64,000 nt of DNA from Porogramme epimiltina (lineage: Eukaryota > Basidiomycota > Agaricomycetes > Polyporales > Polyporaceae). Below are positions 46,334 to 56,937 of this stretch, one piece after another. The stretch is from assembly GCA_900155495.1 (NCBI GenBank), contig FTLJ01000206.1:1-64000 (forward strand), written 5' to 3'. Position 1 is the first letter of the stretch. Each line of letters starts with the position of its first letter. The translations under genes were made by a program, and so were the position numbers. Below the pieces are notes generated by a model. That model saw nothing but the letters and a program-made list of their open reading frames with translations. It ran no database searches and was not told the DNA's origin.

Positions 46334-48203
46334 TCACGCACGCATCCTCTGTCGGATGAACGCGCAGACCAGCCCCCCTACGCCGGACGCTAGCGCGCAG
46401 CAACCCACGAAGATCTCCACCGCTCCATATCCGAACCGTCCGAATCCACCGCCCAATGCGATGCCCTTTCCAGACTCCAAAAGTATACCGGAGACGATGG
46501 GTCCAATAACGGCTGAGATGCCCTTGGAGAGGCTGATGCCCCCGAACGCCATGACGGTAAACTCGGGCCTGGTCCCGGCCATGTCTGCGGCTGCCATCGG
46601 CCACGTAGAGGAGAACCCACCGCTCTGAACACGATTCGCGTAAGCATGGTGTGAAGTAGGTTTGAAAAGAGCCTACCAATCCTCCGAAGATGATAGCGAA
46701 GAAGTACAAGAAGACGGCACTGCTGGCGAAGCCCCATAAGAAGAACGCTCCCAATGCGCTTCCGACGGCGATGACGAGGATGATAGAAGGATATGAGAAC
46801 CGGTCGCACATGTGGCCGATGATCACCTGGCCTACGACAGAGGCGATGTTGAAAGTGGATAATACAGCTGTTGCTGTGAGTTGGTTTGAGAGGAGCTTGG
46901 TGAATGTCGCAATGTAGAGGGAGACGGGGAAGTATGATAGGCCCTGCATGAGGTTCGTGAAAGCCTGTCGGGAAAGTCAGTTGATCCAGAAGCTCAATGA
47001 GTCAACGTGCTCACGAAGCTCCAGAAGATGCCGTTGTTAAGCATATCGAAATTCGGAGGGATCAGCTTGGGACGCTTGTGGCCTGCCGTGAACTTCGGAA
47101 CGGGAAAGCGACTCCTCATGCCGAATAATGCAAGGCCAGAGAACAGAGAGGTGCTCAGGGCCCAGATTCTCAGCGTCCAGCGCAGGCCAACCTTCTGCAG
47201 GAGAGCATTGAGAACGAACGGAAAGACGAATCCTGTGGAGAGACGTCAGTCATCATTCGTGGAACGGACCAAACGGTATTCGAGTTATATAAGATGTCTC
47301 GCACCTCCAACGCCCGTCCCGGAAAACATGATACCTGCGGCGAGACCGCGTCGCTCGGAGAACCACTCAGGCAAAAGCCTGATCACGGGCATGTAGAGGC
47401 ACCCTCCACCAAGACCCACGCCGACCCCTTGTAGGAGAATGAGTTGCCATACCTGGAAGGAAGAAATGGGTCAGATCTGAGGAGAACGCGGCAACTTTGA
47501 ACACGAACTCGGGTCGCGAAGCTAGACGTGAAGAGAGACACGAAGTATAGAGCTAGCCCAGACCACATCAGCGTCTTCTTGTAATCCGGGTACTTTCCCA
47601 TGATCACGCTGAGTAGAAATCCCTGAAGACAGGTCAACATACCGATAGTGAATACCGAAAGGCGAAAGGGATAGAACGATGTTACCTCTCCGTACTGTAT
47701 CGCGAGCGATACTGTGCCCACGGCTGCTATCGCCACGCCAGAAGCTTTGTTGAATGGTGGGTTTGATGTATAGTGCTCTGGGAAGTCGGCTCCAGGTCTG
47801 ATTGACGCAAAAATGGTGGGCAGTTACCTTGAAAAATCCCATAACTACAGTGGTATCCAAGTCGAGTGTGTCAGCGCAGCACATTTGACATGAGCTGGTT
47901 GGAAAACTGGACCGACCTGAACCCGAATCCCCACACCATCATCTCCAAAATGAAGCCGCATAGACAGAACGTCCACGCGCGAAGTCCTCGGTCTGCTGGA
48001 GGAAGTTCCTGAGCAGCTACTCCATCTTGGGGCTCAGCGTCATGTCGTAGACCCGAAATCACCGAGCACGGGGCATCTACTCCGGAGTTTCCGAGTTCGA
48101 TAAGGCTACCACTCGCGATCAGGTTACCTGCATCAGTGCTCTGGATCTCTGACAGGACGAAGCTCTTGCAGTCTCGGTCCGCGGGGGATTCGCTGGACGG
48201 CAT
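46334..48203 (-). CDS. Monocarboxylate-type MFS transporter, 484 aa
   Basis: Major-facilitator protein of the monocarboxylate-porter branch (fungal MCH-like; some members carry riboflavin or carboxylates). Exons: 48203-47917, 47844-47828, 47777-47686, 47622-47509, 47452-47305, 47232-47015, 46964-46677, 46624-46334. The second exon is only 17 nt (SYGIFQ), and all joins are in frame. A soluble N-terminus of about 75 residues precedes RAWTFCLCGFILEMMVWGFGF. Further marks are SYGIFQEHYTSNPPF, GVGVGLGGGCLYMPVI, LPEWFSERRGLAAGIMFSG and a second-half TRPEFTVMAFGGISLSKG. About 12 membrane helices are expected, in plasma or vacuolar membrane. Substrate unknown. It is divergent from the gene at 48976. 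Confidence 0.88.
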
Positions 48204-48857
48204 CTTGCTTATGATGAGTGGGGGTTGATTCGAGGCTTATAATGGCGACACCATGATCTCCACCCGAGACGGGTCGGATCAGATAGCAGATCGGTAAGAG
48301 TAAGTACGTATTCCGTGCTTCCTACGGTACACGGCTCGAGTCGGTGTATGTAGCGGTTGCCACGTGGTCTTCCTTTGCTGAGTCATGACATAAGCGAGCG
48401 CCTCGTCATGATTTTCTCGGTCTCTTCTGCCCGCCAACTCGCTTCCAGTTGACGATAACTACCACTACCAGCGGCATGCACACGAGTTCTTGTGAATAAC
48501 ATAGGGATGTCCTGTTCACCGCACTTGTCTTCGGAATATCCGAGCGCGAAGGAACCAAGCTGATAGAGCAGTGCCCACCGCCGACTCCCGACGCCACCCA
48601 ACCACAACGAAGGTGCGACCACACCGTGGACAAGCTCGAAACGCTAGGCTTCTCACAAGGACCCAGACTACGGTGCCTCTCGAGGTGCCACTCATGACAA
48701 AGACCGGGCAAGTCTTCGCTTTAATCAATGCTTGAGACTAAAGCGCTCACGGGTTGTGTGCGTGGTGGTGACAGCACAGCCTTTGTTGCGGCCAAAGCAT
48801 GAGAATTTGTGTCTCTTCGAGTTGCTCTCGGCCGTCATAACACGAGGCATGCGTTGG
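48204..48857. other. Divergent promoter region
   Basis: Lies between the starts of the transporter gene and the 498-aa gene. No gene is seen. The plus-strand TATA box is at 48858. Confidence 0.5.
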
Positions 48858-48865
48858 TATATAAG
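48858..48865 (+). promoter_or_regulatory. TATA box of the 498-aa gene
   Basis: TATATAAG lies 118 bases upstream of the ATG at 48976, which suggests a leader of about 85 bases. Confidence 0.6.
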
Positions 48866-48975
48866 CGACCGTATTGACCTTGAGCAGAGTGCACACTCCC
48901 ATACTCTGATCTCTTCAGCCACCGCCCAACCGCCACTCACCACTACATTTCCTGTCTCTGAACCCCGCATTCACC

Positions 48976-50589
48976 ATGTCGTTCAACGCTGCGAAGGGTG
49001 CAAATATCCCGGTGTATCAGACTCCTGATCCCCGCATCAATGGCCATCCCTCCTTGCCTCCGCGTCCGTTCCAACCCCCTCCGGGTCTTCCTCCTAGGCC
49101 CCAACAATACACTCATGTTGCACCGCAACCGTTCCCGCAACCATCTATTCAAAATGAGCCACTTTATCCTCCAGGAATTGCTATTCCGCAGCATATACTG
49201 GCGCGAAGCTCCTCTCCGACAGTTCATCGTCCCCTCGCGCAGCACCCGCCCCAGTTTTTGCCCATTTTCACGCAGAACGATCCCCATTTCCATTATCCCC
49301 CCGAGGAACAGGCCCAGCATCAAGCGCACATTCAGGAACAATACGCCGCCCACCTCGATATCCACAACTATGTCGCTGCTAGTCCTTTCACCGACATCGC
49401 GAGCACGACTTCTGATGTGGAATTCTTCGATGAACACGAGGACGTTTCCGCGCCACAAGAGGCGGAGGAACCTGTCATCGCCACCCAAGCGGCGGAGAAC
49501 AGGGAGTGGCGTATGCGCCATGCGGAGACTGCGCGTGAGACCTTCCTCGAGAGTCAGTCCGATAGATCTCTTCCGACCCCGCGCAAAACCGGCGCTCGTC
49601 GCGCACGCGTCGTGCAACGGATGGCAGTAGCCCCGCGAAACCAACCCACGCCCTTATGGGAAGCCACTTTGTTGGCTGGCGCGCATGCGCAGGACGAGAC
49701 CGAGAGACGCGCACACGCTAGGGACGTCGCAGAGAAGGGTGGTGCTAGCATGTATCTCACGATCGCAGCGCAGCTTGTGCAGCTCGCAGTGGAGGGGCAC
49801 GTGGCGATCACTACCATAGCGCCGTATGCGCGCGATATATATGTCGCGCTGGAATCGGACGGAGCCTTTGTGGAGTGCCTAGAACGTTGCATATTGGAAG
49901 AGTTTTTCGCTTGGTGGCGTCCGGTGAGTGACCTGATCATGTTATGGCCTGATCATCTCAGAACATGACCTGACATGTACACTATAGGACCCCACAGGCG
50001 TATTGTTCTCACTCAAATCCAAGGGAAGCCAATCGTCCCTCGAATCGGCAAATGCGGTCATTTATCTTGCTTCGGCGTTGTACCGCCAGAGGTTGCTTAG
50101 CGCGACCGCAGTGTACAAGATGCTTCAGATGCTCGTTTCCGACCTGATTGCATTTGAGCAGGTGTTCGCCGTACACCAGCTCATGAAAGGTCTTGACACG
50201 AGGTTCCCAACATCCAATCCTAAGGCTTTTCAGACGATCATGCAGACTTTGAGGGACAACCACCAGCGCATTCGTGTCACTTTCATGAGGGACCGGCTGG
50301 AGGAAGGAGCCGTAGCGTCGCAATACAGGGTGAGTGTTTTGTGCTTCTCAGTAGTATCCGTCGGTGCTTATTTACTGCTCAGGCTATTGTGGACGTCGCA
50401 TGTGGATGGGAGACCCGCGCCGCGAGTCTCCACCTTGCGCTAACACCTGCCGAAGACCCTAAGTATCTCCCGCCTCGCCCGGAGGGCCTCGATGCCCCTC
50501 CCGTACGAGAACTCACGCCCGGTCTGTGGGAGCCTCGTGCGCCGAACGTCGTTGTCACGATGCGTCGCGATAGACCCTTCCGGCAGTAA
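48976..50589 (+). CDS. Protein of unknown function, 498 aa, three exons
   Basis: Not recognised. Exons are 48976-49923, 49988-50329 and 50383-50589, all in phase 0, introns 64 and 53 nt with GTGAGT donors. The N-terminal 110 residues are Pro/Gln/His-rich and probably disordered (PPGLPPRPQQYTH). An acidic segment follows near 140-170. From about 240 to 430 the sequence is helical: MYLTIAAQLVQLAVEGHVAITTIAPYA, ESANAVIYLASALYRQRLL, KMLQMLVSDLIAFEQVFAVHQLMKGLD. The short C-terminus is Pro/Arg-rich. This layout (disordered head plus cyclin-like helical core) recalls cyclin-box proteins, but I see no decisive motif, so that is only a suggestion. ATG context CACC, with a TATA box upstream. Confidence 0.7.
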
Positions 50590-50950
50590 TTGTTGATTAT
50601 GAAAGTGGTAATTGTATCACGACCATAGAGTTTCGTTCGCCCACCGATTTCCCATTCACTCGACTTACTACCCACACGCTCCTTTTATGTGAGAATATGT
50701 AGACAATGCCCCCTCCTTATATACTCTGCCCCAAGAAATAGAATTCTTCTTTCTCAACTCAAAAAAGAGCTGGCGGGAACATGAACCTACGGAGAGTTAT
50801 AAGCACATATATAGGGAGTATTTCTAAGTCTGGAGCTATTACAACCCTTTCAACCGATGAGAACATAGCCATGCAAATAATCCAAACTAAGTGGGATATA
50901 ATACACAGGGAAGTTAACGCAACCCGAAGATAGTCTACACCTGCGCTGTT
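50590..50950. other. Convergent intergenic gap, AT-rich
   Basis: Between the 3' ends of the 498-aa gene and the membrane-protein gene. AT-rich with AAAAAAG and TATATA tracts, as expected for transcript ends. No gene is seen. Confidence 0.5.
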
Positions 50951-52431
50951 TCAGACAGGGGACTCCCTTCCCATTGACTCCCCATCGTGGTCTCCCTTCG
51001 ACACGTGATCTGAGTGCGTCATCCGTTCCAAACTGACTCCAACTTGCAGCTCGAACGGAGGCATGATCCGGCGAGGACTCTCCAGACCGAAGCCCCGGTG
51101 CCTACTGCTGACGTTCACGGATGTCGGGGAGATAGGAGTGGTCTGCATGGGGCTACTACTATGCGAGCGTATGATTAGAAGGGAGAACACGATGGCCTAG
51201 CGCAACGAGCAATGCCGTGTGAGTTCGGGTCGCTACGACTCAGCAAATAGTCTCTCATACCGTCACAGGGGGAAACTGAGGACCATGACGTCAGCATACA
51301 GACAGAAGATGGCATGGTCAAGATGGCTGCTCACTGCTTCGTTGAAAACAAAGAAAACGTTGCTACCGACAGCCTCCGTAACGATCAGAGCCAGGAGGAT
51401 AGCGCAGTATAGCGCAGCTAATGCCAGGTGCAAGCGCAGGATAATCACCAGGTGACAAATATATACGAGTATTTACTCACCTGATTCTACTATAGTGTGC
51501 ACAACCTTAGCCCCCGAAGTGCTGCGCATTCGATGCGGCGTCGAACGAGAGGTAATTTTCCAGACACGCCAACAGATCAGGCCTGTCAAATGATCGCTTA
51601 GTATACCAGGGATGTCGTGTTATATGAGGAACATGATGCGTACTAGCGCAGAGGATGTTGAAGCAGAAGGTAAGGATAAAAAAGTCCCTGAATCGGACGG
51701 CAATGGTAGCACTGATTTGACCGGAGAGCTCCTTCACTCCAGAGACGTGCTCAGTCCAAAGGACCCAAAACCCCACCCCTAAGAGAGTGTATGAGCCTCA
51801 AAATGTCAGAAGGTTAGTTTTATGGACGAACCCCACGACGCCATGAGAAGGCAGATTGGTACCACGGCGACATATATGAGGAAACTCCAAACCACGAGTA
51901 CGCGATATATCTGCCAGAATATCGTATTAAAATCATTCTTCTGAGGTAAAACGAGCTTACCATGATCACGTCGGAGAACATCGCCAGCAGTACGGTGAAT
52001 ATGCCCTTAATGAACGAAGTTGGGGAAGATATGTTCGCAAAATAAGTGCTGGGATCTGGGAACCCGTTATTCCCATGGACTCCGAATCCTTGATAGCCGA
52101 TAGCGACGTTGACAGCAAATGCCTGACACCAACGTTAGCCCGTGCCACCGGAGTTGACGATATGAACATACTCCAGAAGCCAGCACGAAAATCACCGTGC
52201 ACGCGACCGGGAGCCATTTCGACATGGTACCATCACGTAGCTTCCTCCTGAGAACTACTATACATTGAATGAAACACACGTAGTAAACGCCTGTAATTGG
52301 ACATTCCAGGTCAGTTCCTCATTGTATGCGCAGAATATTCCGTTCGCAGATAATGGCCACCCACCCGTAAGGAACATATTGACCAGAACCCCCATCAGCT
52401 CAGCGTTTAAAAAGTGGTTTTCATTCGCCAT
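50951..52431 (-). CDS. Seven-TM-type fungal membrane protein, 330 aa
   Basis: Belongs, by pattern, to the large Agaricomycete family of seven-helix membrane proteins of unknown function. Exons: 52431-52365, 52290-52172, 52122-51961, 51910-51832, 51778-51644, 51582-51481, 51417-51335, 51196-50951. The frame is kept through all eight. Hydrophobic segments in order: ELMGVLVNMFLTGVYYVCF, WLPVACTVIFVLASGAFAV, FIKGIFTVLLAMFSDVIM, VLVVWSFLIYVAVVPICLL, FILTFCFNILCASLICW, AALYCAILLALIVTEAVG and AAIVFSLLIIR. The family features IYRVLVVW and a basic loop ICWRVWKITSRS before VESAALY are present. The tail of about 70 residues is soluble. The last intron is 138 nt, longer than the others, and might hide a small exon. 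Function unknown. Confidence 0.82.
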
Positions 52432-54158
52432 CGAAGCATTTATTGTCCTGAAATCCGCGAGAATGCCAAGAGTTCAAGTGCAAGGGACTTGGGTAAGGGA
52501 TGATCACGGTACGAACCTTAGTCGAGCCTTAAAGCATCCCTTTAATAGCCCACAGGAAGATGTGGGGTCGCCGAGTGCAGTAATGCGGTAACCTAATACA
52601 CGCATTGCCTTAAAGGCACGCAAGGCACACGCGAACGCCACGAACAACTGCGGAGAAAGTGGGGATCAAGGTTCTGTCTGCTGTTCCGCGACGTGTGAGC
52701 TAAAATCAACAGGATCGTTCTTGTGAAATGACAGCACGTTTATCTTAGCGCTCTGTAGTGTCAGCGGCTATGGAGCACACCGGAACGTGGACTCATCGCA
52801 ACGTCAAAAGAACCCTCCGGGTGGGCATCGGATGCCAGGACATGTCCACGTCCGGTCCACATCGTGGATACGTTCCTTGAATTGCGGTAGGTCTGTTTCA
52901 TCACGAGAACGATGGGTGACAAGTACCAGGGAAACTCTGTGTGCGGCAGTGTACAATGAAGGCAGGCAGTGCCTCAGTGGCCAAATCGCAGCGTCCCGGT
53001 GCCGAAGCGTTCCGAGTAGCTAACGTAGATAGTCGCTGGCGTGAGTTACCCGGGCGCACGGACGTCGACGCCACAGCAGGGATCCTGTTATCCATGTCTA
53101 CTTTGCGAGCCTGGCAACCAGTGGATCTGTCAGCCCTCAGGAAATCATGACTTAATCTCGTGGATGATTGTAGTCATCGCGAGGAGTATTCTAGAGCTCG
53201 ATTCTTTGATTTATCTTGAAGATATTACCCCTCAGATGAGATTGAAAGCCTTCTCATATGAGGGACAACGATGAACAAACGATACGAACCGAAAGGAACC
53301 CTGACCGTTGTGAAATGCGTATTGAAGTTTAGACAGCGTGCGATTTCGCGAGCGGGGATTCACGCACCTCATCCACTAGATTTTTAGGAAGTATAAGTCA
53401 ATTTCTCTTCCCGATTGATAGAGCTAAGTAGCTACTCCGGGGTGTGAGTGGAGATTTGATATTACTGGCTTAATTTCCCTCATCAGGACCGTCGTATCAT
53501 CTGATAAGCTTCCAAATACGCACCATCTACCCAAAAATACGTGTATACCCCACATAATGCCGAAGCAACTCGCATGTCGTGTCGTGTGACTAGCATTTGC
53601 CAAAGCTGGCGTCTTCAGCACTGCCTGTATGCTCTAATAAAGGATCCTCCCGAACCAGACAGCTGACACTACTGTACCATCTTCGACCACAGGACGCCAC
53701 CATTCTTGACGACATTCCGTAAGCAGGTTGCCTTGCTGGGCTGAGTGTCATCTCTGGTGGAACACGCGTGAGCTGAAGGCATGTTTCCATCTTCCCTACG
53801 GGCACACCTGTTTGGGAACATCGTTGGTGCCTTTCGCGATAGTTGAGATGTTTCGACATCTACTGGCCCTTGAAGCGCTCCACATGTTAGCTCTTATATC
53901 AGGATAGCAACAAAAATGGCCCACCTAAGTACCTGTATAGATCCAACCTCGCCGCATGAAGAGGCGTCGTTAGCGAGGATGTAAAATCAGCCCCTGTAAT
54001 CTGTGCAAAGGTCGCATTCCGCAAGCGGGCTGTGATTGTGGGCAGTAATATCATATCCCATTATCACATGAGCAGTTATCTTACAAGTGAAACTCCAGGA
54101 TTCACCACCACCCCCAACCACGACACTCACATATGCTGCGACTGCATGCCATCTTCAC
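52432..54158. other. 1.7 kb intergenic, nothing recognised
   Basis: Upstream of the membrane-protein gene and up to the decayed dehydrogenase. Only short frames without motifs or partner exons. Confidence 0.45.
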
Positions 54159-55250
54159 TCAGCCCCTCTCCGACCGCGCGCCACTCATCCGCCACCGCGC
54201 GCCACTGCTCTGCGCGTGCGAGACGGTGTCGTGCACAGCGTCGCCGCCGAGGAAGAGCCACAGTGGCATGACTCCACCCCGGCCTGCGGCGCGCCCCTCG
54301 CCGCGGATAACGTCCACGAGCGCCTCCATCCTCTTTGCGGGGTCGCCCTGGTTCGGGGCGTCCTTGCTCTTCTCGACGAGCCTGCGGAGGACGTCACGTG
54401 CAGCATCGTAGTCCGGGATGGGCGTACCGGCGATGGGGTGCGCGAGCCCGGTGTTGAATGTGCCGGGGACGGCGATGAGTAAGCGGATGTTGAAGAGGGC
54501 GAGCTCAGCGGAGAGCGTTTCGCCGTACGCTGGTGTGGCCGTTGTCAGTGGCGCGTGATGGAAAAGGCGGATGGACGTACCATGGACTGTAGCCTTAGAA
54601 GACACGTATGCCCCTGTAGAATGCTCAATGGACCGTGTCATCGCAGATATGCTAATAGCTCCTACTAGGCCCCTAGGAGCATCGGACAAGTTGGTGAGCG
54701 CGTGAGTTAAATGAGATACGTTGTACATACCAAGGGTTCCGTGAGATACGACCCTCTGCTCCCCATGATAACAACAGTTCCCTCGCGACGCGTTCGCATG
54801 TACGGGAGGACCGCATTTGTGACGTTGACGACACCGCCGTAGTTGGTCTGCATGACTTTCATCATCCAATCGCCCCTGAGATTCCCTACGCGTGAGCTTA
54901 GAAGTTTCTCTTCTTCAGCTTATAATGCTCACCCTAGTTCTTCGGTATGTCCCACTTCGCCCCCTTGAATGGCCGCAATGTTTACCGGGACATCGATCTT
55001 CCTCCAGTAAGCTGCTGTAGCACGTGCGACCTTGGATATGCCATCGAATTGTCAGGTTACATCCAGTCCGAGAATGCGTATGCGCGACTCGTCGGCGCTG
55101 TGGTCCGAGAGGAACGGGAAAAAGCCGCTTACTTGGAGAGTTGGGGAAGTGGCGTACTCAAGCGCCCAGGCCACGAGCCACCGCTACCAAACATCAGCAA
55201 CTGGTGCTGACTAAGCATGACGCGCCATTTCAGGGACGGCGTTATTTGCG
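54159..55250 (-). pseudogene. Decayed short-chain dehydrogenase/reductase
   Basis: The 3' two thirds read as an SDR: MKVMQTNYGGVVNVTNAVLP, TVVIMGSRGSYL, the active-site pair in GAYVSSKATVH, then ETLSAELALFNIRLLIAVPG and GGVMPLWLFLGGD. Introns with GT-AG ends can be drawn near 54897-54950 and 54550-54590. The 5' third is damaged. The usual NNAG motif reads VNIAAI, an in-frame TGA follows LGLDVT, and further upstream fragments that recall the Rossmann start lie in different frames. I therefore call it a pseudogene, though a divergent gene with unusual exons is not excluded. It ends close to the start of the geranylgeranyltransferase gene on the other strand, which may share its promoter region. 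Confidence 0.6.
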
Positions 55251-55266
55251 CCTCGTACCACGCCAA

Positions 55267-56805
55267 ATGGCAGCTGCTCGACCTCTTGTGCGCGGAACTC
55301 ATGCATCACATGCTCGCCGGTGTCTCGTCGGACTGCCGTCTAGCCAAGTCGAGCTCGATCCCTCAAAGTAAGCGGACTCAGAGTCGCCGGGTACCCGTTG
55401 CTAAACGTGTTTTTATTAGAACCGCGATAATATTTTACTGCCTGGGAACTCTCGACATACTCGAGACCATAGACACACAGACTACAGAACTTGATCGCCA
55501 GACGTGGAAGGAATGGCTATGGGAACAACAAATCTGTTCGTGCATGACTCAATGTGCGTCGAAAAGTGCCGGATGACGACCGATGTTCAGCGGGCGTCCA
55601 CGGCACGGGATTTCGCCCGAGCCCGTATGTCACTCCTGAGGGATACAAGGCAAGGGACATTCTGAGCCTTTGCTATCATTTCGCTGAAAGAACGTCGAAA
55701 ATGCAGGGAGAGCCTTTGGAATACGAAGTTCCACATCTCGTGATGACATACACAGCGCTTCTGTCCCTCGCGATGCTTCGGGACGACTTTTCGCAACTGG
55801 ATCGCCCTGGAATTCTCAAATTTCTCGCGGCATGCCAGCAGGAAGATGGATGGTGCGCTTCACAGAAGATACTTGATCGCATTTACTCTAATGTGCAACA
55901 ACTAGCTTCGCAGCCCTCCCCACTGGCGGTGAATCAGACCTCCGGATGTTGTATTGCGCGTTCGTCATTAGCAGCTTGCTTGACGATTGGTCTGGCATCG
56001 ACATCGATCGCGCCATCGCGTACATCCAGAGGTGCTATGTTAGTCCCCGCTCATCGTCATCTAGCTTCCATATCCTCACATCTGTTTCCAGAGCTACGAG
56101 GGCGGGTATGGCCAGACCCCTCTCGGCGAAGCACTAGGTGCGCTCGTACCCTCTCAATTAAGCTCCTACTAAGGCACTGAATAACATAACCAGGCGGGAC
56201 GTCCTACTGTGCGATCGCCGCTCTCCACCTCGCCCCTGACACCCCCACGTCCCCGCGCGCAACGCGCCTCGCCGGCGCCGCCCGTGCGCGCACTATCCGA
56301 TGGCTCACACAGAATCAGACGCCCTCTGGCGGCTTCTGCGGGCGGACGTGCAAGCCTGCAGACGCGTGCTACTGCTTCTGGTGCGGCGCCGCGCTAAGCG
56401 TTAGTGAAGTCCCGACTTCGCGCCCGCGTTTGATACTCATTCTGAGCCTGATCCGTACAGATCCTGGGCGCGGGCGACCTCGTGGACAAGAACGCCATGG
56501 CGGGCTTCCTCGCTGATTGTCAGTTCAAATTTGGAGGGCTGGCCAAGGCGCCAGGGGAGCGTCCTGGTGCGTCTCTGGGGCTCGGACCGCCGGCTCTGCA
56601 TCCACACTGACTTGTTCCTGTCCCCTTGGCTGCCCCAGACCCCTACCATACCTACCTCTCGCTGGCGATTCTCGCGATCTTGCCATCAGAAGAGTCTAGT
56701 GATGCAAGCTGGAAGGTTTCGGCGTTGAATGCGCTATGGAACACGACCGAGGGAACGGCTCAGTGGGCACGAGAACACATTCCTGCTACATCGGAATGCG
56801 TGTAG
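55267..56805 (+). CDS. CDC43: Geranylgeranyltransferase type I, beta subunit, 378 aa
   Basis: Catalytic beta subunit of protein geranylgeranyltransferase I, which attaches C20 isoprenoid to CaaL proteins such as Rho GTPases. Exons: 55267-55367, 55420-55535, 55591-55852, 55906-56038, 56092-56137, 56194-56399, 56461-56566, 56639-56805. All joins are in frame to 378 residues, the usual size. Two introns use GTTAGT donors. Family marks: FYCLGTLDILETI, WKEWLWEQQ, GTGFRPSPYV, LLDDWSGIDIDRAIAYIQRC, YEGGYGQTPLGEALGG and SYCAIAALHLA. The zinc ligands are Asp276 and Cys278 (KPADACYCFW) and His327 (DPYHTYLSLA). Four further cysteines in the zinc-site block (268, 272, 280, 283) replace the usual Gln, Asn, Ser and Val. 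The nearby CaaX-less mini-genes are not substrates. Convergent with the adenylation gene, gap 132 bases. Confidence 0.93.
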
Positions 56806-56937
56806 ATATGAATGTCTTCATTTCGTGTTGGTGATGCCTTTGGCGAGTAAATACAATATCGATGCGTAGTTCAGCTCCCCGAAGCAGCGCGCGTTTAATC
56901 CTACAACAGGCACTATCATCGTTCGCCACGAGCACCT

